NCBI GenBank assembly: GCA_043766985.1
Contig: JAYUHM010000136.1
Span: 1-12,643 of the forward strand
Direction: 5' to 3'
Source: JAAFIP01 sp043766985
Lineage (GTDB): Bacteria > Pseudomonadota > Gammaproteobacteria > Burkholderiales > Burkholderiaceae_C
Length of the DNA stretch: 12,643 bases
Below are positions 5,318-12,643 of this stretch, piece after piece. Position 1 is the stretch's first letter. Every line of letters starts with the position of its first letter. The translations under genes were made by a program, and so were the position numbers. The notes below the pieces were generated by a model, which had not been told where the DNA came from, did not search any database, and saw only the letters and a program-made list of their open reading frames with translations.

Positions 5318-6526
5318 TTATACGCGCTCAAATATGCCTGCAGCGCCTTGGCCCATACCTACGCACATCGTCACCATGCCATACTTGAGCTGGTTGCGCT
5401 GCAGGGCATGCACCACCGTGGCCGCCCTGATGGCGCCCGTAGCGCCTAGCGGATGGCCCAGCGCAATTGCGCCGCCCATGGGGTTGACTTTCGATGGGTC
5501 TAAACCCAGCGTATTGATCACAGCCAGGGACTGCGCGGCAAAGGCTTCGTTCAGTTCAAACCAGTCGATGTCTTCATGCTTCAATCCTGCGTATTTCAGC
5601 GCAGCGGGTATCGCCTCAATTGGGCCAATACCCATGATGTGCGGGGGTACGCCACGTGATGCATAACTGCTGAACTTGGCCAACGGCGTGAGGTTGTAGC
5701 GCTTGAGCGCGGCCTCGCTCACCAAAATCAACGCGCCAGCGCCGTCCGAGGTTTGGCTGCTGTTGCCTGCGGTAACCGATCCACGCGCGGAGAACACGGC
5801 TTTGAGCTTGCCCAGGCCTTCGACGGTAGTGTCTGGCCGTGCACCTTCATCCAGGTTCACGGTACGGGTTTTGGTGGTCACTTCGGCGCTGTCTAAATCG
5901 ACACTGCGCTCGGTCACTTCCACCGCGGTCATCTCGTTGGCAAAATAACCGGCCTTCATGGCGGCCAGCGCCTTCATATGGCTGTTATAGGCAAACTCGT
6001 CCTGTGCATCACGGCTGATCTTCCACTGCGTGGCCACTTTTTCAGCGGTCAGGCCCATGCCGTAGGCGATGCCGTAGTTGTCAACATTCTCGGTGTCGGT
6101 AAAGATGCTGGGCGACAGGTTGGGCGAGTTGCCCATCATCGGCACCATGCTCATGCTCTCTGTGCCTGCGGCAATCATCACGTCGGCCTCGCCTACGCGA
6201 ATGCGGTCGGCCGCCATCTGTACCGCGCTAATGCCGGAGGCGCAAAAACGGTTGACGGTAATGCCGCCCACACTCTTGGGCAAGCCCGCCAGCACCGCGC
6301 CCACGCGGGCGATGTTCAGGCCCTGCTGCGCTTCGGGAATGGCGCAGCCGCAGATCACATCTTCAATGCTGGCAGGGTCAAGCCCGGGCACCTGGGCCAG
6401 TGCACTGCGCAACACCGTTGCCAGCAGATCGTCGGGCCGGGTATTGCGGAAAAACCCCTTGTGCGAACGGCCAATTGGGGTGCGCGTAGCGGCAACGATA
6501 TAGGCTTCTTGAACTTGTTTGACCAT
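5318..6526 (-). CDS. fadA: Acetyl-CoA C-acyltransferase (3-ketoacyl-CoA thiolase, FadA type)
   Basis: This enzyme performs the last step of beta-oxidation: it cleaves 3-ketoacyl-CoA with CoA to give acetyl-CoA and a chain two carbons shorter. The 402 residues match the usual length of the degradative thiolase family. The nucleophile is Cys95 in NRFCASG. The other active-site motifs are NEAF (326-329), His358 in GGAIALGHPLGATGA, and Cys388 in CVGMGQGAAG. The N-terminal EAYIVAATRTPIG is also typical. ATG 6526 is the natural start; only a weak purine stretch precedes it. The gene lies 44 bp after the DUF4442 gene and downstream of the hydratase/dehydrogenase fusion, so it is part of the core operon. 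Biosynthetic acetoacetyl-CoA thiolase is less likely in this context. The symbol is by function, not proven orthology. Confidence 0.92.
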   Translation of the reverse strand: MVKQVQEAYIVAATRTPIGRSHKGFFRNTRPDDLLATVLRSALAQVPGLDPASIEDVICGCAIPEAQQGLNIARVGAVLAGLPKSVGGITVNRFCASGISAVQMAADRIRVGEADVMIAAGTESMSMVPMMGNSPNLSPSIFTDTENVDNYGIAYGMGLTAEKVATQWKISRDAQDEFAYNSHMKALAAMKAGYFANEMTAVEVTERSVDLDSAEVTTKTRTVNLDEGARPDTTVEGLGKLKAVFSARGSVTAGNSSQTSDGAGALILVSEAALKRYNLTPLAKFSSYASRGVPPHIMGIGPIEAIPAALKYAGLKHEDIDWFELNEAFAAQSLAVINTLGLDPSKVNPMGGAIALGHPLGATGAIRAATVVHALQRNQLKYGMVTMCVGMGQGAAGIFERV

Positions 6527-6570
6527 GGTGAGATTCTTTCTTAAATGGTTGAGGACAGAGCAGCGGGGCG

Positions 6571-7122
6571 CTATGCGCTGGCCGTTGGACTGCCTTGCAA
6601 TGTTTCAGTGTTCTTGGCTGGGCGCTTGGATGGAATCCAGGCCCAGATAAATTCGCATTCGACCGGCTGGTTACCTGACTCGTCTGTCACTACTACCGCC
6701 ACCGTTACTTCACCTTTGTCGGTGCTTTGCATCAAAGCACGCTGCTCGGGTGTGAGTGTGGCCACGGCACGCATGGCACCCATGCCGCGCTTTTTAAACT
6801 GCACGCGCATGTCTTTGACGACTGGAACGCAGTCGTCGCGCACATTCATGCCCATCACCATGCCCGTGGCGGTTTCTGCCGCCAAGGTGGTGGCAACGGC
6901 ATGCACACCTTCGATATGGTTTTGCACGCGGTGGCGGTTGGCCACCGAGATCACGACCTGCTCAGGGGACATGACTTCGTAGCGCAGCTTGGAGGTGCCC
7001 GTGTAGGGCACGGCACGGCCTAGCACCACAGACTGGAACCACGGGCGGAAGTACGCAGGTACTTCGTCAAGGCGGCTGAGCTGGCGTTGCAGGCGGTTGG
7101 GGATGGTTACGGTGGATGTCAT
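6571..7122 (-). CDS. DUF4442 hotdog-fold protein, probable acyl-CoA thioesterase
   Basis: This 183-residue protein resembles the DUF4442 branch of the hotdog superfamily (PaaI-like thioesterases). The signature is NHIEGVHAVA...AAETATG (68-87), where Asn68, His69, His74 and Glu83 are the candidate catalytic or conserved residues. YFRPWFQSVVLGRAVPYTG (24-42) is the typical N-terminal segment. The likely role is release of free acid from acyl-CoA, to save CoA or relieve dead-end intermediates. The substrate is unknown. The frame is open to 7170, but the extra 16 residues are a translation of the REP-like repeat at 7136-7163, so ATG 7122 is preferred, although its ribosome site is weak. The 120-bp gap to the fusion gene holds the repeat pair. 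With the neighbouring TesB-like gene broken, this may be the only working thioesterase here. Confidence 0.8.
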   Translation of the reverse strand: MTSTVTIPNRLQRQLSRLDEVPAYFRPWFQSVVLGRAVPYTGTSKLRYEVMSPEQVVISVANRHRVQNHIEGVHAVATTLAAETATGMVMGMNVRDDCVPVVKDMRVQFKKRGMGAMRAVATLTPEQRALMQSTDKGEVTVAVVVTDESGNQPVECEFIWAWIPSKRPAKNTETLQGSPTASA

Positions 7123-7135
7123 GTGTTTAAAGCTT

Positions 7136-7225
7136 TCGTTCGGCCTGAACTTGTCGAAGGCTTCATGCAAGTGCTGGTTTAGACAAATTGTTGTATGAAC
7201 GCTTCGACAGGCTCAGCGCGAGCGG
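7136..7225. repeat. Pair of inverted REP-like elements between two operon genes
   Basis: Two arms, 7136-7163 and 7198-7225, are inverted copies with about 20 of 28 positions pairing. They carry the GTCGAAG / CTTCGACA core of the well-known REP-like family whose consensus is close to CTTCGACAGGCTCAGC. They face each other across 34 bp, filling most of the gap between the fusion-gene stop (7243) and the DUF4442 ATG (7122). Such pairs can fold in RNA, protect upstream mRNA or reduce read-through. No T-run follows, so it is not a standard terminator. Confidence 0.8.
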
Positions 7226-7242
7226 GCCGCATAGGCATATCG

Positions 7243-9678
7243 TCAATTGCGTAGGGGTTTGCCGGTGCTGAGCATGCCCATGATGCGTTCCTGCGTTTTG
7301 GCCATGGTCAGCAAGCTGGTGAAGGCTTGGCGCTCCAGGGTCATCAGGTACTCCTCCGTCACCATCGTGCCAGCCTCTACATCACCGCCGCAGACCACGT
7401 TGGCAATCAAGGTGGCAATGTGGAAGTCATGCTGGCTGATAAAGCCGCCGTCGCGCATGTTGATGAGCGAACCAGTGATGGTCGCCTTGCCGTTGCGGCC
7501 CGCCACGGGGAACTGGCGCTTGGCGGGCGCGCGGTAGCCGGATGTGGCCATCGCCTTGGCTTCGTTGATCGCCACAAACAGCAACTCGTCTTTGTTGGGC
7601 ACGATCACGTCCGTCCACAGCAGGTAGCCCAGCTTGCGCGACTCGATGGCGCTGGTGCCTACCTTGGCCATGGCGGCGTTGGTGAAGCCTTCGGTCAGGA
7701 AGGGCAGCAGGTCTTTGCTGTTACTGCTGGCCATGTTCTCTGCGGCGCGGCGGGCAATGTAAGTCAAACCACCGGCACCGGGCACCAGGCCTACACCCAC
7801 TTCTACCAGACCGATATAGCTTTCCATCGCCACGGCGCGCTTGGCGCTGTACACCGCCAGCTCGCAACCTCCACCCAGCGCCAAGCCGCGTACGGCGCTG
7901 ACTACCGGCACGTTGGCATAGCGCAGGCGCAGCATCACGCGCTGCACTTCAGCCATGGCCTCTTGCAGCAGGTTTACGCCGCCGCTCATGAATGCGGGCA
8001 GCATGCCTTGCAGATCCGCACCGGCGCAGAAGGGTTCGTCGCCTGACCAGATAACCACACCCTGGTAGTCGGCCTCGGCCAGCTCCACGGCTTTCTCCAG
8101 CCCGGCCATCACGTCCATGCTGATGACGTGCATTTTGGTTTTGATGCTGGCGATGATCACGCCAGTGCCTGCAGGGCGATTGGCATCTGCGTCCAATGTC
8201 CACAGGCGAATGGCAGCATCTTCAAACAGGGTTGTGCCAGCCGTCTCAAAAGCAGCCGCGCCAATGCCTTGCGCAAAGCCCGACACGTTCTCGGGGAAGT
8301 GCTGGCGCTCGTACACGGGCAGGTTGTGGCGGGGCACAAACGTTTTTGTCGCGGGGTTCCACGAACCGTCTTTGGTATGCACGCCGCCTGCTTCAGCCAC
8401 GGGGCCTTTGTACACCCAGCTGGGTAAGGGTGCCTTGCACAGGGCTTTGCCTGCGTCAATGTCTTCCTGCACCATCTTGGCTACTTCCAGCCAACCGGCC
8501 TCTTGCCACAATTCAAATGGGCCTTGCTTCAAACCAAAACCCCAACGCATGGCCAAGTCCACGTCGCGGGCCGTTTCGGCAATGCTTTCCAAATGGACGG
8601 CGGCGTAGTGAAAGCCATCACGCAAGATAGCCCACAAAAACTGGCCTTGCTTGCCTTCGCTGCCGCGCAAGAGTTTTAGGCGCTCCGCAGCAGGCTTTTT
8701 GAGCATGCGGCCATACACCTCGTCGGCCTTCTCGCCACCGGCCACGTAGTCTTTTTTATCCGCGTCAAAACGCAAAATATCGCGGCCTACTTTTTTGTAG
8801 AAGCCGGCGCCGGTTTTTTGCCCTAACGCGCCTGCCTCTAGCAAGCCCTTGAGCACTGGGGGCGTGGCAAAGTTGCCATAAAACGGGTCAGATTTTTCAT
8901 CCAAATTGTCTTGCAGAGTTTTGATAACATGCGCCATCGTGTCCAGGCCCACCACGTCGGCCGTGCGGAAGGTGCCGCTGCTGGCGCGGCCCAGCTTTTT
9001 GCCAGTCAGGTCGTCCACCACGTCATACGTCAGGCCAAAGTTTTCCACCTGCTTCATCACGCCCAGCATGCCGGCAATGCCTACGCGGTTGGCAATAAAG
9101 TTAGGCGTGTCTTTGGCGCGCACTACGCCTTTGCCTAAGGCGCTGGTAACAAAGCTTTCTAGCTGGTCGAGCACCACGGGCTGGGTAGTGGGCGTGTTGA
9201 TCAACTCCACCAAATACATGTAGCGCGGTGGATTAAAGAAGTGGATGCCGCAAAAGCGTGGCTTGATGTTCTCTGGCAGCGCCTCAGACAGTTTAGTGAT
9301 CGACAGGCCCGAGGTGTTGGACGCCACGATGGCATCGGCATTCACATAAGGCGCGATCTTCTTGTACAAGTCCAGCTTCCAGTCCATGCGCTCGGCAATG
9401 GCCTCGATGATGAGGTCGCAGCCGCGCAGCAGCTCCAGGTGCTCTTCGTAGTTGGCTTGCTGGATGAGGGCTGCATCTTCGGGCACGCCCAGCGGTGCGG
9501 GCTTGAGTTTTTTCAGGCCGTCGACTGCCTTTGTGACGATGCCATTTTTGGCACCTTCTTTGGCAGGCAGATCAAACAAAATGACGGGTACTTTGACGTT
9601 CACCAAATGGGCAGCAATCTGCGCACCCATCACGCCCGCGCCGAGCACGGCTACTTTTTTAACTTGAAATTTTGACAT
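7243..9678 (-). CDS. 3-hydroxyacyl-CoA dehydrogenase / enoyl-CoA hydratase fusion (FadN-like order)
   Basis: This 811-residue bifunctional enzyme hydrates 2-trans-enoyl-CoA and then oxidises the 3-hydroxyacyl-CoA with NAD. The dehydrogenase part comes first: the Rossmann motif GAGVMG (13-18), SNTSGLSI, then HFFNPP with catalytic His146 and its partner Glu158, then KDTPNFIANRVG. The crotonase part is C-terminal: PFCAGAD forms the oxyanion hole, and Glu606 in GGGCE and Glu626 in VEVGVGLVPGAGG have the 20-residue spacing of hydratase glutamates. Both sites therefore look active. The domain order is opposite to E. coli FadB and like Bacillus FadN. ATG 9678 has GAG about nine bases upstream, and the gene starts only 14 bp after the DUF2147 stop. 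The thiolase partner lies two genes downstream. A complex with it is possible but not shown. Confidence 0.93.
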   Translation of the reverse strand: MSKFQVKKVAVLGAGVMGAQIAAHLVNVKVPVILFDLPAKEGAKNGIVTKAVDGLKKLKPAPLGVPEDAALIQQANYEEHLELLRGCDLIIEAIAERMDWKLDLYKKIAPYVNADAIVASNTSGLSITKLSEALPENIKPRFCGIHFFNPPRYMYLVELINTPTTQPVVLDQLESFVTSALGKGVVRAKDTPNFIANRVGIAGMLGVMKQVENFGLTYDVVDDLTGKKLGRASSGTFRTADVVGLDTMAHVIKTLQDNLDEKSDPFYGNFATPPVLKGLLEAGALGQKTGAGFYKKVGRDILRFDADKKDYVAGGEKADEVYGRMLKKPAAERLKLLRGSEGKQGQFLWAILRDGFHYAAVHLESIAETARDVDLAMRWGFGLKQGPFELWQEAGWLEVAKMVQEDIDAGKALCKAPLPSWVYKGPVAEAGGVHTKDGSWNPATKTFVPRHNLPVYERQHFPENVSGFAQGIGAAAFETAGTTLFEDAAIRLWTLDADANRPAGTGVIIASIKTKMHVISMDVMAGLEKAVELAEADYQGVVIWSGDEPFCAGADLQGMLPAFMSGGVNLLQEAMAEVQRVMLRLRYANVPVVSAVRGLALGGGCELAVYSAKRAVAMESYIGLVEVGVGLVPGAGGLTYIARRAAENMASSNSKDLLPFLTEGFTNAAMAKVGTSAIESRKLGYLLWTDVIVPNKDELLFVAINEAKAMATSGYRAPAKRQFPVAGRNGKATITGSLINMRDGGFISQHDFHIATLIANVVCGGDVEAGTMVTEEYLMTLERQAFTSLLTMAKTQERIMGMLSTGKPLRN

Positions 9679-9692
9679 TCAATTTTTCTCGG

Positions 9693-10142
9693 TTATTCAA
9701 CCCGGATCCATGTTTGCGACCGGCCAAACAGCGGGTTACCGATGTAGCCGCGCACTGCCAGTTTCTTGCCGCCTTCTTGTGGGGTGAGTTTCAGGCTGTA
9801 TTCCTTACCGTTTTCGGGGTCGAGAATTTTGCCGCCGGTCCACACTTCTTCGGTGGCTTCTTTTTTGGCGCCACGAATAATCTCCATGCCCAAAATTGGC
9901 TTGCCTTTACGGGCATCCTTGCATTCGTCGCACACTTCGTCCTGCTTGGCATCTTTGCGCAGCAGTTTGCTTACTTTGCCGCTGAGTGCGCCACCTGCTT
10001 CGGTGATGGTGATCTCCGACTTGACCTCTTTGGTTTTATCGTCAATGGTGTGCCACTTGCCCACGGGCGTGGTGTCTGCCCAGGCGTTCATAGACAAGAA
10101 AATGGATGCTGCAAATAACGTAGCTGCTTGTACTTTTTTCAT
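9693..10142 (-). CDS. DUF2147 family exported protein
   Basis: This 149-residue protein starts with a clear signal peptide: MKK, a hydrophobic stretch, and AWA before Asp23, giving probable cleavage after residue 22. The mature part follows the DUF2147 pattern: GKW (28-30), a CxxC pair (Cys71, Cys74), the segment around LGMEI, GGKILDPENGKEYSLKL (103-119) and RGYIGNPLFGRSQTWIR (131-147). It is expected in the periplasm or attached to the envelope; no lipobox cysteine is seen. The molecular function of DUF2147 is not known to me; it is a small beta-rich domain. ATG 10142 has GGAG six bases upstream. It lies 58 bp after the dehydrogenase gene, beyond a terminator-like hairpin, and 14 bp before the fusion enzyme, so it heads the downstream unit and is tightly tied to the fusion gene's expression. 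Confidence 0.88.
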   Translation of the reverse strand: MKKVQAATLFAASIFLSMNAWADTTPVGKWHTIDDKTKEVKSEITITEAGGALSGKVSKLLRKDAKQDEVCDECKDARKGKPILGMEIIRGAKKEATEEVWTGGKILDPENGKEYSLKLTPQEGGKKLAVRGYIGNPLFGRSQTWIRVE

Positions 10143-10168
10143 GAAGGCTCCAATACAAAATGTTTGAT

Positions 10169-10189
10169 AAAAAGGCGACGCTTGCCGCC
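10169..10189 (-). terminator. Weak intrinsic terminator or attenuator after the acyl-CoA dehydrogenase
   Basis: On the minus strand, 11 bp after the dehydrogenase stop, GGCGGC-AAGC-GTCGCC forms a 6-bp stem (one G-U pair) with a 4-base loop, directly followed by five T (10173-10169). This is the layout of a Rho-independent terminator, but the stem and T-run are short, so partial read-through into DUF2147 is likely. Confidence 0.6.
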
Positions 10190-10200
10190 GTACCCGTGTT

Positions 10201-12018
10201 TTACGCGAAGACCGCGTCAGTGTCCATGAGCACTTTGCTGCCAGCGCGCGCGGTGCGCATCAGGGTAGCGGTCTCTGGGAACAGCTTGGCAAAGTAAAAA
10301 CGCGCGGTTTGCAGTTTGGCCAGATAAAACTGGTCGGTGTTGCCCGCGCCGCCTGTGGCGCTTTGTTTCTCTATTTGTTGCAAAGCCGTCTGCGCCATGC
10401 GGGCCCAAAAGTAACCAAACACCAAGTGGCCTGCCACCCGCAGGTAGTCCACTGCCGCCGCGCCCACTTCGTCGGGGTTTTGGAAAGCTTTAAAGCCCAG
10501 CTCGGTGGTGAACTTGGTCATCTGCTCGCCCAAAATAGCAATCGGTGTGATGAACTCGGCCATCTTTTCGTTCACGCCTTCTTCTTCTACCAATTTGCCA
10601 ATCAGTTTGCCAAACTTGGTGAGCGTTGCGCCGTTGTTGCCCAGCACCTTGCGGCCCAGCAGGTCGAGCGACTGGATGGTGTTGGTGCCTTCGTAGATCA
10701 TGTTGATGCGGTTGTCGCGCACAAACTGCTCCATGCCCCACTCTTTGATAAAGCCGTGGCCGCCAAACACCTGCATGCAGGCGTTGGTAGCAATGTGGCC
10801 GTTGTCCGTGAGGAAAGCCTTGACGATAGGCGTGAGTAAGGACAACATTTCGCCACTGTCTTTACGCACTTTTTCGTCCGGGTGGCTGTGCTCTTTGTCT
10901 AGTAGGACCGCGCAATAGGTGGCCAGGGCGCGGCCACCTTCGGCATAGGCTTTCGCCGTCAGCAACATCTTGCGCACGTCCGGGTGCACGATGATCGGGT
11001 CGGCCGGTTTGTCTTTGGCTTTGGGGCCCGACAGTGAGCGCATTTGGATGCGGTCTTTGGCATAGGCCAGTGCGTTTTGGTAAGCCACTTCGGTCAAGCC
11101 CAGCGACTGGTTGCCCACGCCCAGGCGCGCGGTGTTCATCATGACAAACATGCCTTGCATGCCTTTGTTGGCCTGGCCCACCAGAGTGCCAATGGCGCCG
11201 TCAATAACGATCTGCGCAGTGGAGTTGCCGTGGATGCCCATTTTGTGCTCCAAGCCGCCGCAGTAAATGCCGTTGCGCGCGCCCAGCGTGCCGTCTTGGT
11301 TGACCAAAAACTTCGGCACAATAAACAGGCTTACGCCTTTGATGCCGGGGGGCGCATCGGTCAAACGTGCCAATACCAGATGCACGATGTTGTCGGTCAT
11401 GTCGTGCTCACCCGCACTGATGAAGATCTTGTTGCCGGTAATTTTGTAGGTGCCGTCGGGCAGGGCCTCGGCTTTGGTGCGCATCAGGCCCAGGTCGGTA
11501 CCGCAATGCGGCTCGGTCAGGCACATGGTGCCGGTCCATGCGCCGGACACGAATTTCGGCAGATAGGTCTTCTTCTGTTCGTCAGTGCCATGCTTGATCA
11601 GCGCGCCGTAGGCGCCGTGCGTCAGGCCCGGGTACATGGCCCAGGCCTGGTTGGCCGAGTTCATCATTTCCTGGAACGCTGTCTGCACCACATGCGGCAG
11701 CCCCTGCCCGCCGTATTCCGGGTCGCAGGAGAGCGCCGACCAACCGCCTTCAGCGAACTGCCGGAATGCATCCTTGAAGCCGCTCGGCGTTTTCACTTCA
11801 TGGGTGATCTTGTCGAGCACACAGCCTTCGCGGTCACCCACCTGGTTCAAGGGGAACAGCACTTCGGCGCAGAATTTGCCACCTTCCTCGACCACCTGAT
11901 CGATCAGTTCACGCGTGACTTCGGCCTGCGCCGGCAGGTCTTTAAAGGTGGCGCCGACGTCGAGCAGTTCGTGCATCACGAACTGGATGTCGCGCAGGGG
12001 AGCGGTGTATTGAGCCAT
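10201..12018 (-). CDS. Acyl-CoA dehydrogenase, long (FadE/DmdC-like) form
   Basis: This FAD enzyme introduces the 2,3 double bond in acyl-CoA, the first step of beta-oxidation, and passes electrons to ETF. At 605 residues it is of the extended type. A short N-terminal domain (MAQYTAPLRDIQFVMHELL, matching the AcylCoA_DH_N pattern) is followed by the usual helical, beta (MCLTEPHCGTDLG; GNKIFISAGEHD) and helical domains and an extra C-terminal part. Glu443 in INMIYEGTNTIQ is the expected catalytic base, with GGHGFIKEWG just before it. The family includes DmdC (3-methylmercaptopropionyl-CoA dehydrogenase), so chain specificity is not certain; the neighbours favour fatty acyl-CoA. ATG 12018 has AAGG six bases upstream and lies 60 bp after the TetR stop. 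Base composition and codon use change inside the gene near 11350-11450, the 5' third being richer in G+C. Confidence 0.93.
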   Translation of the reverse strand: MAQYTAPLRDIQFVMHELLDVGATFKDLPAQAEVTRELIDQVVEEGGKFCAEVLFPLNQVGDREGCVLDKITHEVKTPSGFKDAFRQFAEGGWSALSCDPEYGGQGLPHVVQTAFQEMMNSANQAWAMYPGLTHGAYGALIKHGTDEQKKTYLPKFVSGAWTGTMCLTEPHCGTDLGLMRTKAEALPDGTYKITGNKIFISAGEHDMTDNIVHLVLARLTDAPPGIKGVSLFIVPKFLVNQDGTLGARNGIYCGGLEHKMGIHGNSTAQIVIDGAIGTLVGQANKGMQGMFVMMNTARLGVGNQSLGLTEVAYQNALAYAKDRIQMRSLSGPKAKDKPADPIIVHPDVRKMLLTAKAYAEGGRALATYCAVLLDKEHSHPDEKVRKDSGEMLSLLTPIVKAFLTDNGHIATNACMQVFGGHGFIKEWGMEQFVRDNRINMIYEGTNTIQSLDLLGRKVLGNNGATLTKFGKLIGKLVEEEGVNEKMAEFITPIAILGEQMTKFTTELGFKAFQNPDEVGAAAVDYLRVAGHLVFGYFWARMAQTALQQIEKQSATGGAGNTDQFYLAKLQTARFYFAKLFPETATLMRTARAGSKVLMDTDAVFA

Positions 12019-12078
12019 GGTGTGCCTTTTCGCAGGAAAACAAGTGGTGAAGGGTTGGTCGTGGCGCGGCGCGTTTGC

Positions 12079-12643
12079 TTACGCCGCGAGAGTTGCCGCC
12101 GAGCGGCCGGCGGCAGTGCGGGTCGCTGTCGTCGCCGTGGCGTAGTAGGCGACGGTACGGTCGAAGGCGCGGCGTGCGCGTTCGACCGCGCGGCTATCGC
12201 GCAGCAGCCTGGCGTCATGATGCAAGGCCAGCATCACGCCATAAAGCTCGAATACCAGCTGTTCCGGGTCGCATCCAGGGGCCAGATGCCCGCAGTCGAT
12301 CGCCTGCAGCGCGGCCTTGCGCATTTCGCCCTGCCAGCCGCGATTGACTTCCACCATGCGGTCGCGCACCGGGCCGGGCCGGTCATCAAACTCCACCGCG
12401 CCGGAAATGAATACGCAGCCATTCGGAATTTCGATGGTCTGTACCCGGTGCAGCCAGTTCTCGAACATCGCCTTCAGGCGCGGCAGGCCGCGCGGCAGCT
12501 TGAGCGCCGGGTGGAACACGGATTCCAGGAAGCGCCGCGCGTACTCGTCGATCAGCGCGATCTGCAATTCTTCGCGGCTGCCGAAATGTGCGAACACGCC
12601 GGACTTGGACATGCCCAGCGCGTCGGCCAGCATGCCGATCGAG
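12079..12643 (-). CDS. TetR/AcrR-family transcriptional regulator, 5' end outside window
   Basis: The visible 187 residues start inside the DNA-binding domain: SIGMLADALGMSKSGVFAHFGSREEL is the typical second half of a TetR helix-turn-helix followed by the start of helix 4. Perhaps 20-30 N-terminal residues lie beyond the window. The remaining alpha-helical part is the ligand-binding and dimer domain. A run of Ala, Thr and Arg at the C-terminus looks disordered. It is in the same direction as, and 60 bp upstream of, the acyl-CoA dehydrogenase, so it may share the transcript and control the operon. By analogy with FadR/PsrA-type TetR regulators, an acyl-CoA or fatty acid could be the inducer, which is inference. 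Its operator is probably upstream, outside the window. G+C is clearly higher than in genes below 11000 (about 44-45 of 60 in two stretches that I counted). Confidence 0.88.
   Translation of the reverse strand, partial: SIGMLADALGMSKSGVFAHFGSREELQIALIDEYARRFLESVFHPALKLPRGLPRLKAMFENWLHRVQTIEIPNGCVFISGAVEFDDRPGPVRDRMVEVNRGWQGEMRKAALQAIDCGHLAPGCDPEQLVFELYGVMLALHHDARLLRDSRAVERARRAFDRTVAYYATATTATRTAAGRSAATLAA

Noticed and set aside
7123..7170. Upstream start for the DUF4442 protein
   Set aside because: The added residues are the translation of a REP-like repeat arm, not a conserved part of the family.
1..12643. CRISPR array, tRNA/rRNA, insertion sequence, phage or defence genes
   Set aside because: I looked for regular spacer-repeat structure, transposase or integrase motifs and RNA gene features and saw none. 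All intergenic gaps are short and accounted for.

Overview
All eleven genes in this window lie on the minus strand, so transcription runs from the high to the low coordinates. The content is a fatty-acid (acyl-CoA) beta-oxidation locus. G+C is moderately high, and the combination of a DmdC/FadE-type acyl-CoA dehydrogenase, a DUF2147 protein, a FadN-like fusion enzyme, a DUF4442 protein and a thiolase suggests a Burkholderiales bacterium, probably near Comamonadaceae (Rhodoferax/Polaromonas-like). That placement is inference from remembered gene families; no search was run.

Layout in transcription order: a TetR-family regulator (12643-12079, N-terminus outside the window); an acyl-CoA dehydrogenase (12018-10201); a small terminator-like hairpin; an exported DUF2147 protein (10142-9693); a 3-hydroxyacyl-CoA dehydrogenase/enoyl-CoA hydratase fusion (9678-7243); a REP-like inverted repeat pair; a DUF4442 hotdog protein (7122-6571); a FadA-type thiolase (6526-5318). 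This half holds every enzyme of a complete beta-oxidation turn: dehydrogenation, hydration, second oxidation and thiolysis.

The second half holds auxiliary functions. After the thiolase comes a palindromic repeat and then a decayed TesB-like acyl-CoA thioesterase pseudogene (5226-4688) whose tail reads in frame into the next gene. Next are an unusual short-chain dehydrogenase (SDR) lacking the catalytic Ser and Tyr (4687-3914), a kappa-class GST/2-hydroxychromene-2-carboxylate isomerase-like protein (3893-3300), a crotonase whose active-site pattern fits a delta3,delta2-enoyl-CoA isomerase (3240-2476), an SDR resembling peroxisomal trans-2-enoyl-CoA reductase/2,4-dienoyl-CoA reductase (2403-1492), and the carboxyltransferase subunit of an acyl-CoA carboxylase of the methylcrotonyl/geranyl-CoA type (1401-1, C-terminus outside the window). 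Reductase plus isomerase is what is needed to feed unsaturated acyl chains into the spiral. A carboxylase would deal with a 3-methyl-branched block.

The main points of interest are not a new defence or mobile system. They are: the thioesterase pseudogene; a 45-bp repeat present both beside that pseudogene and inside the carboxylase reading frame; two SDRs without the classical catalytic residues; a composition and codon-usage break inside the acyl-CoA dehydrogenase gene; and an 8-C tract in the first codons of the reductase. I saw no tRNA, rRNA, CRISPR array, insertion sequence or phage gene.
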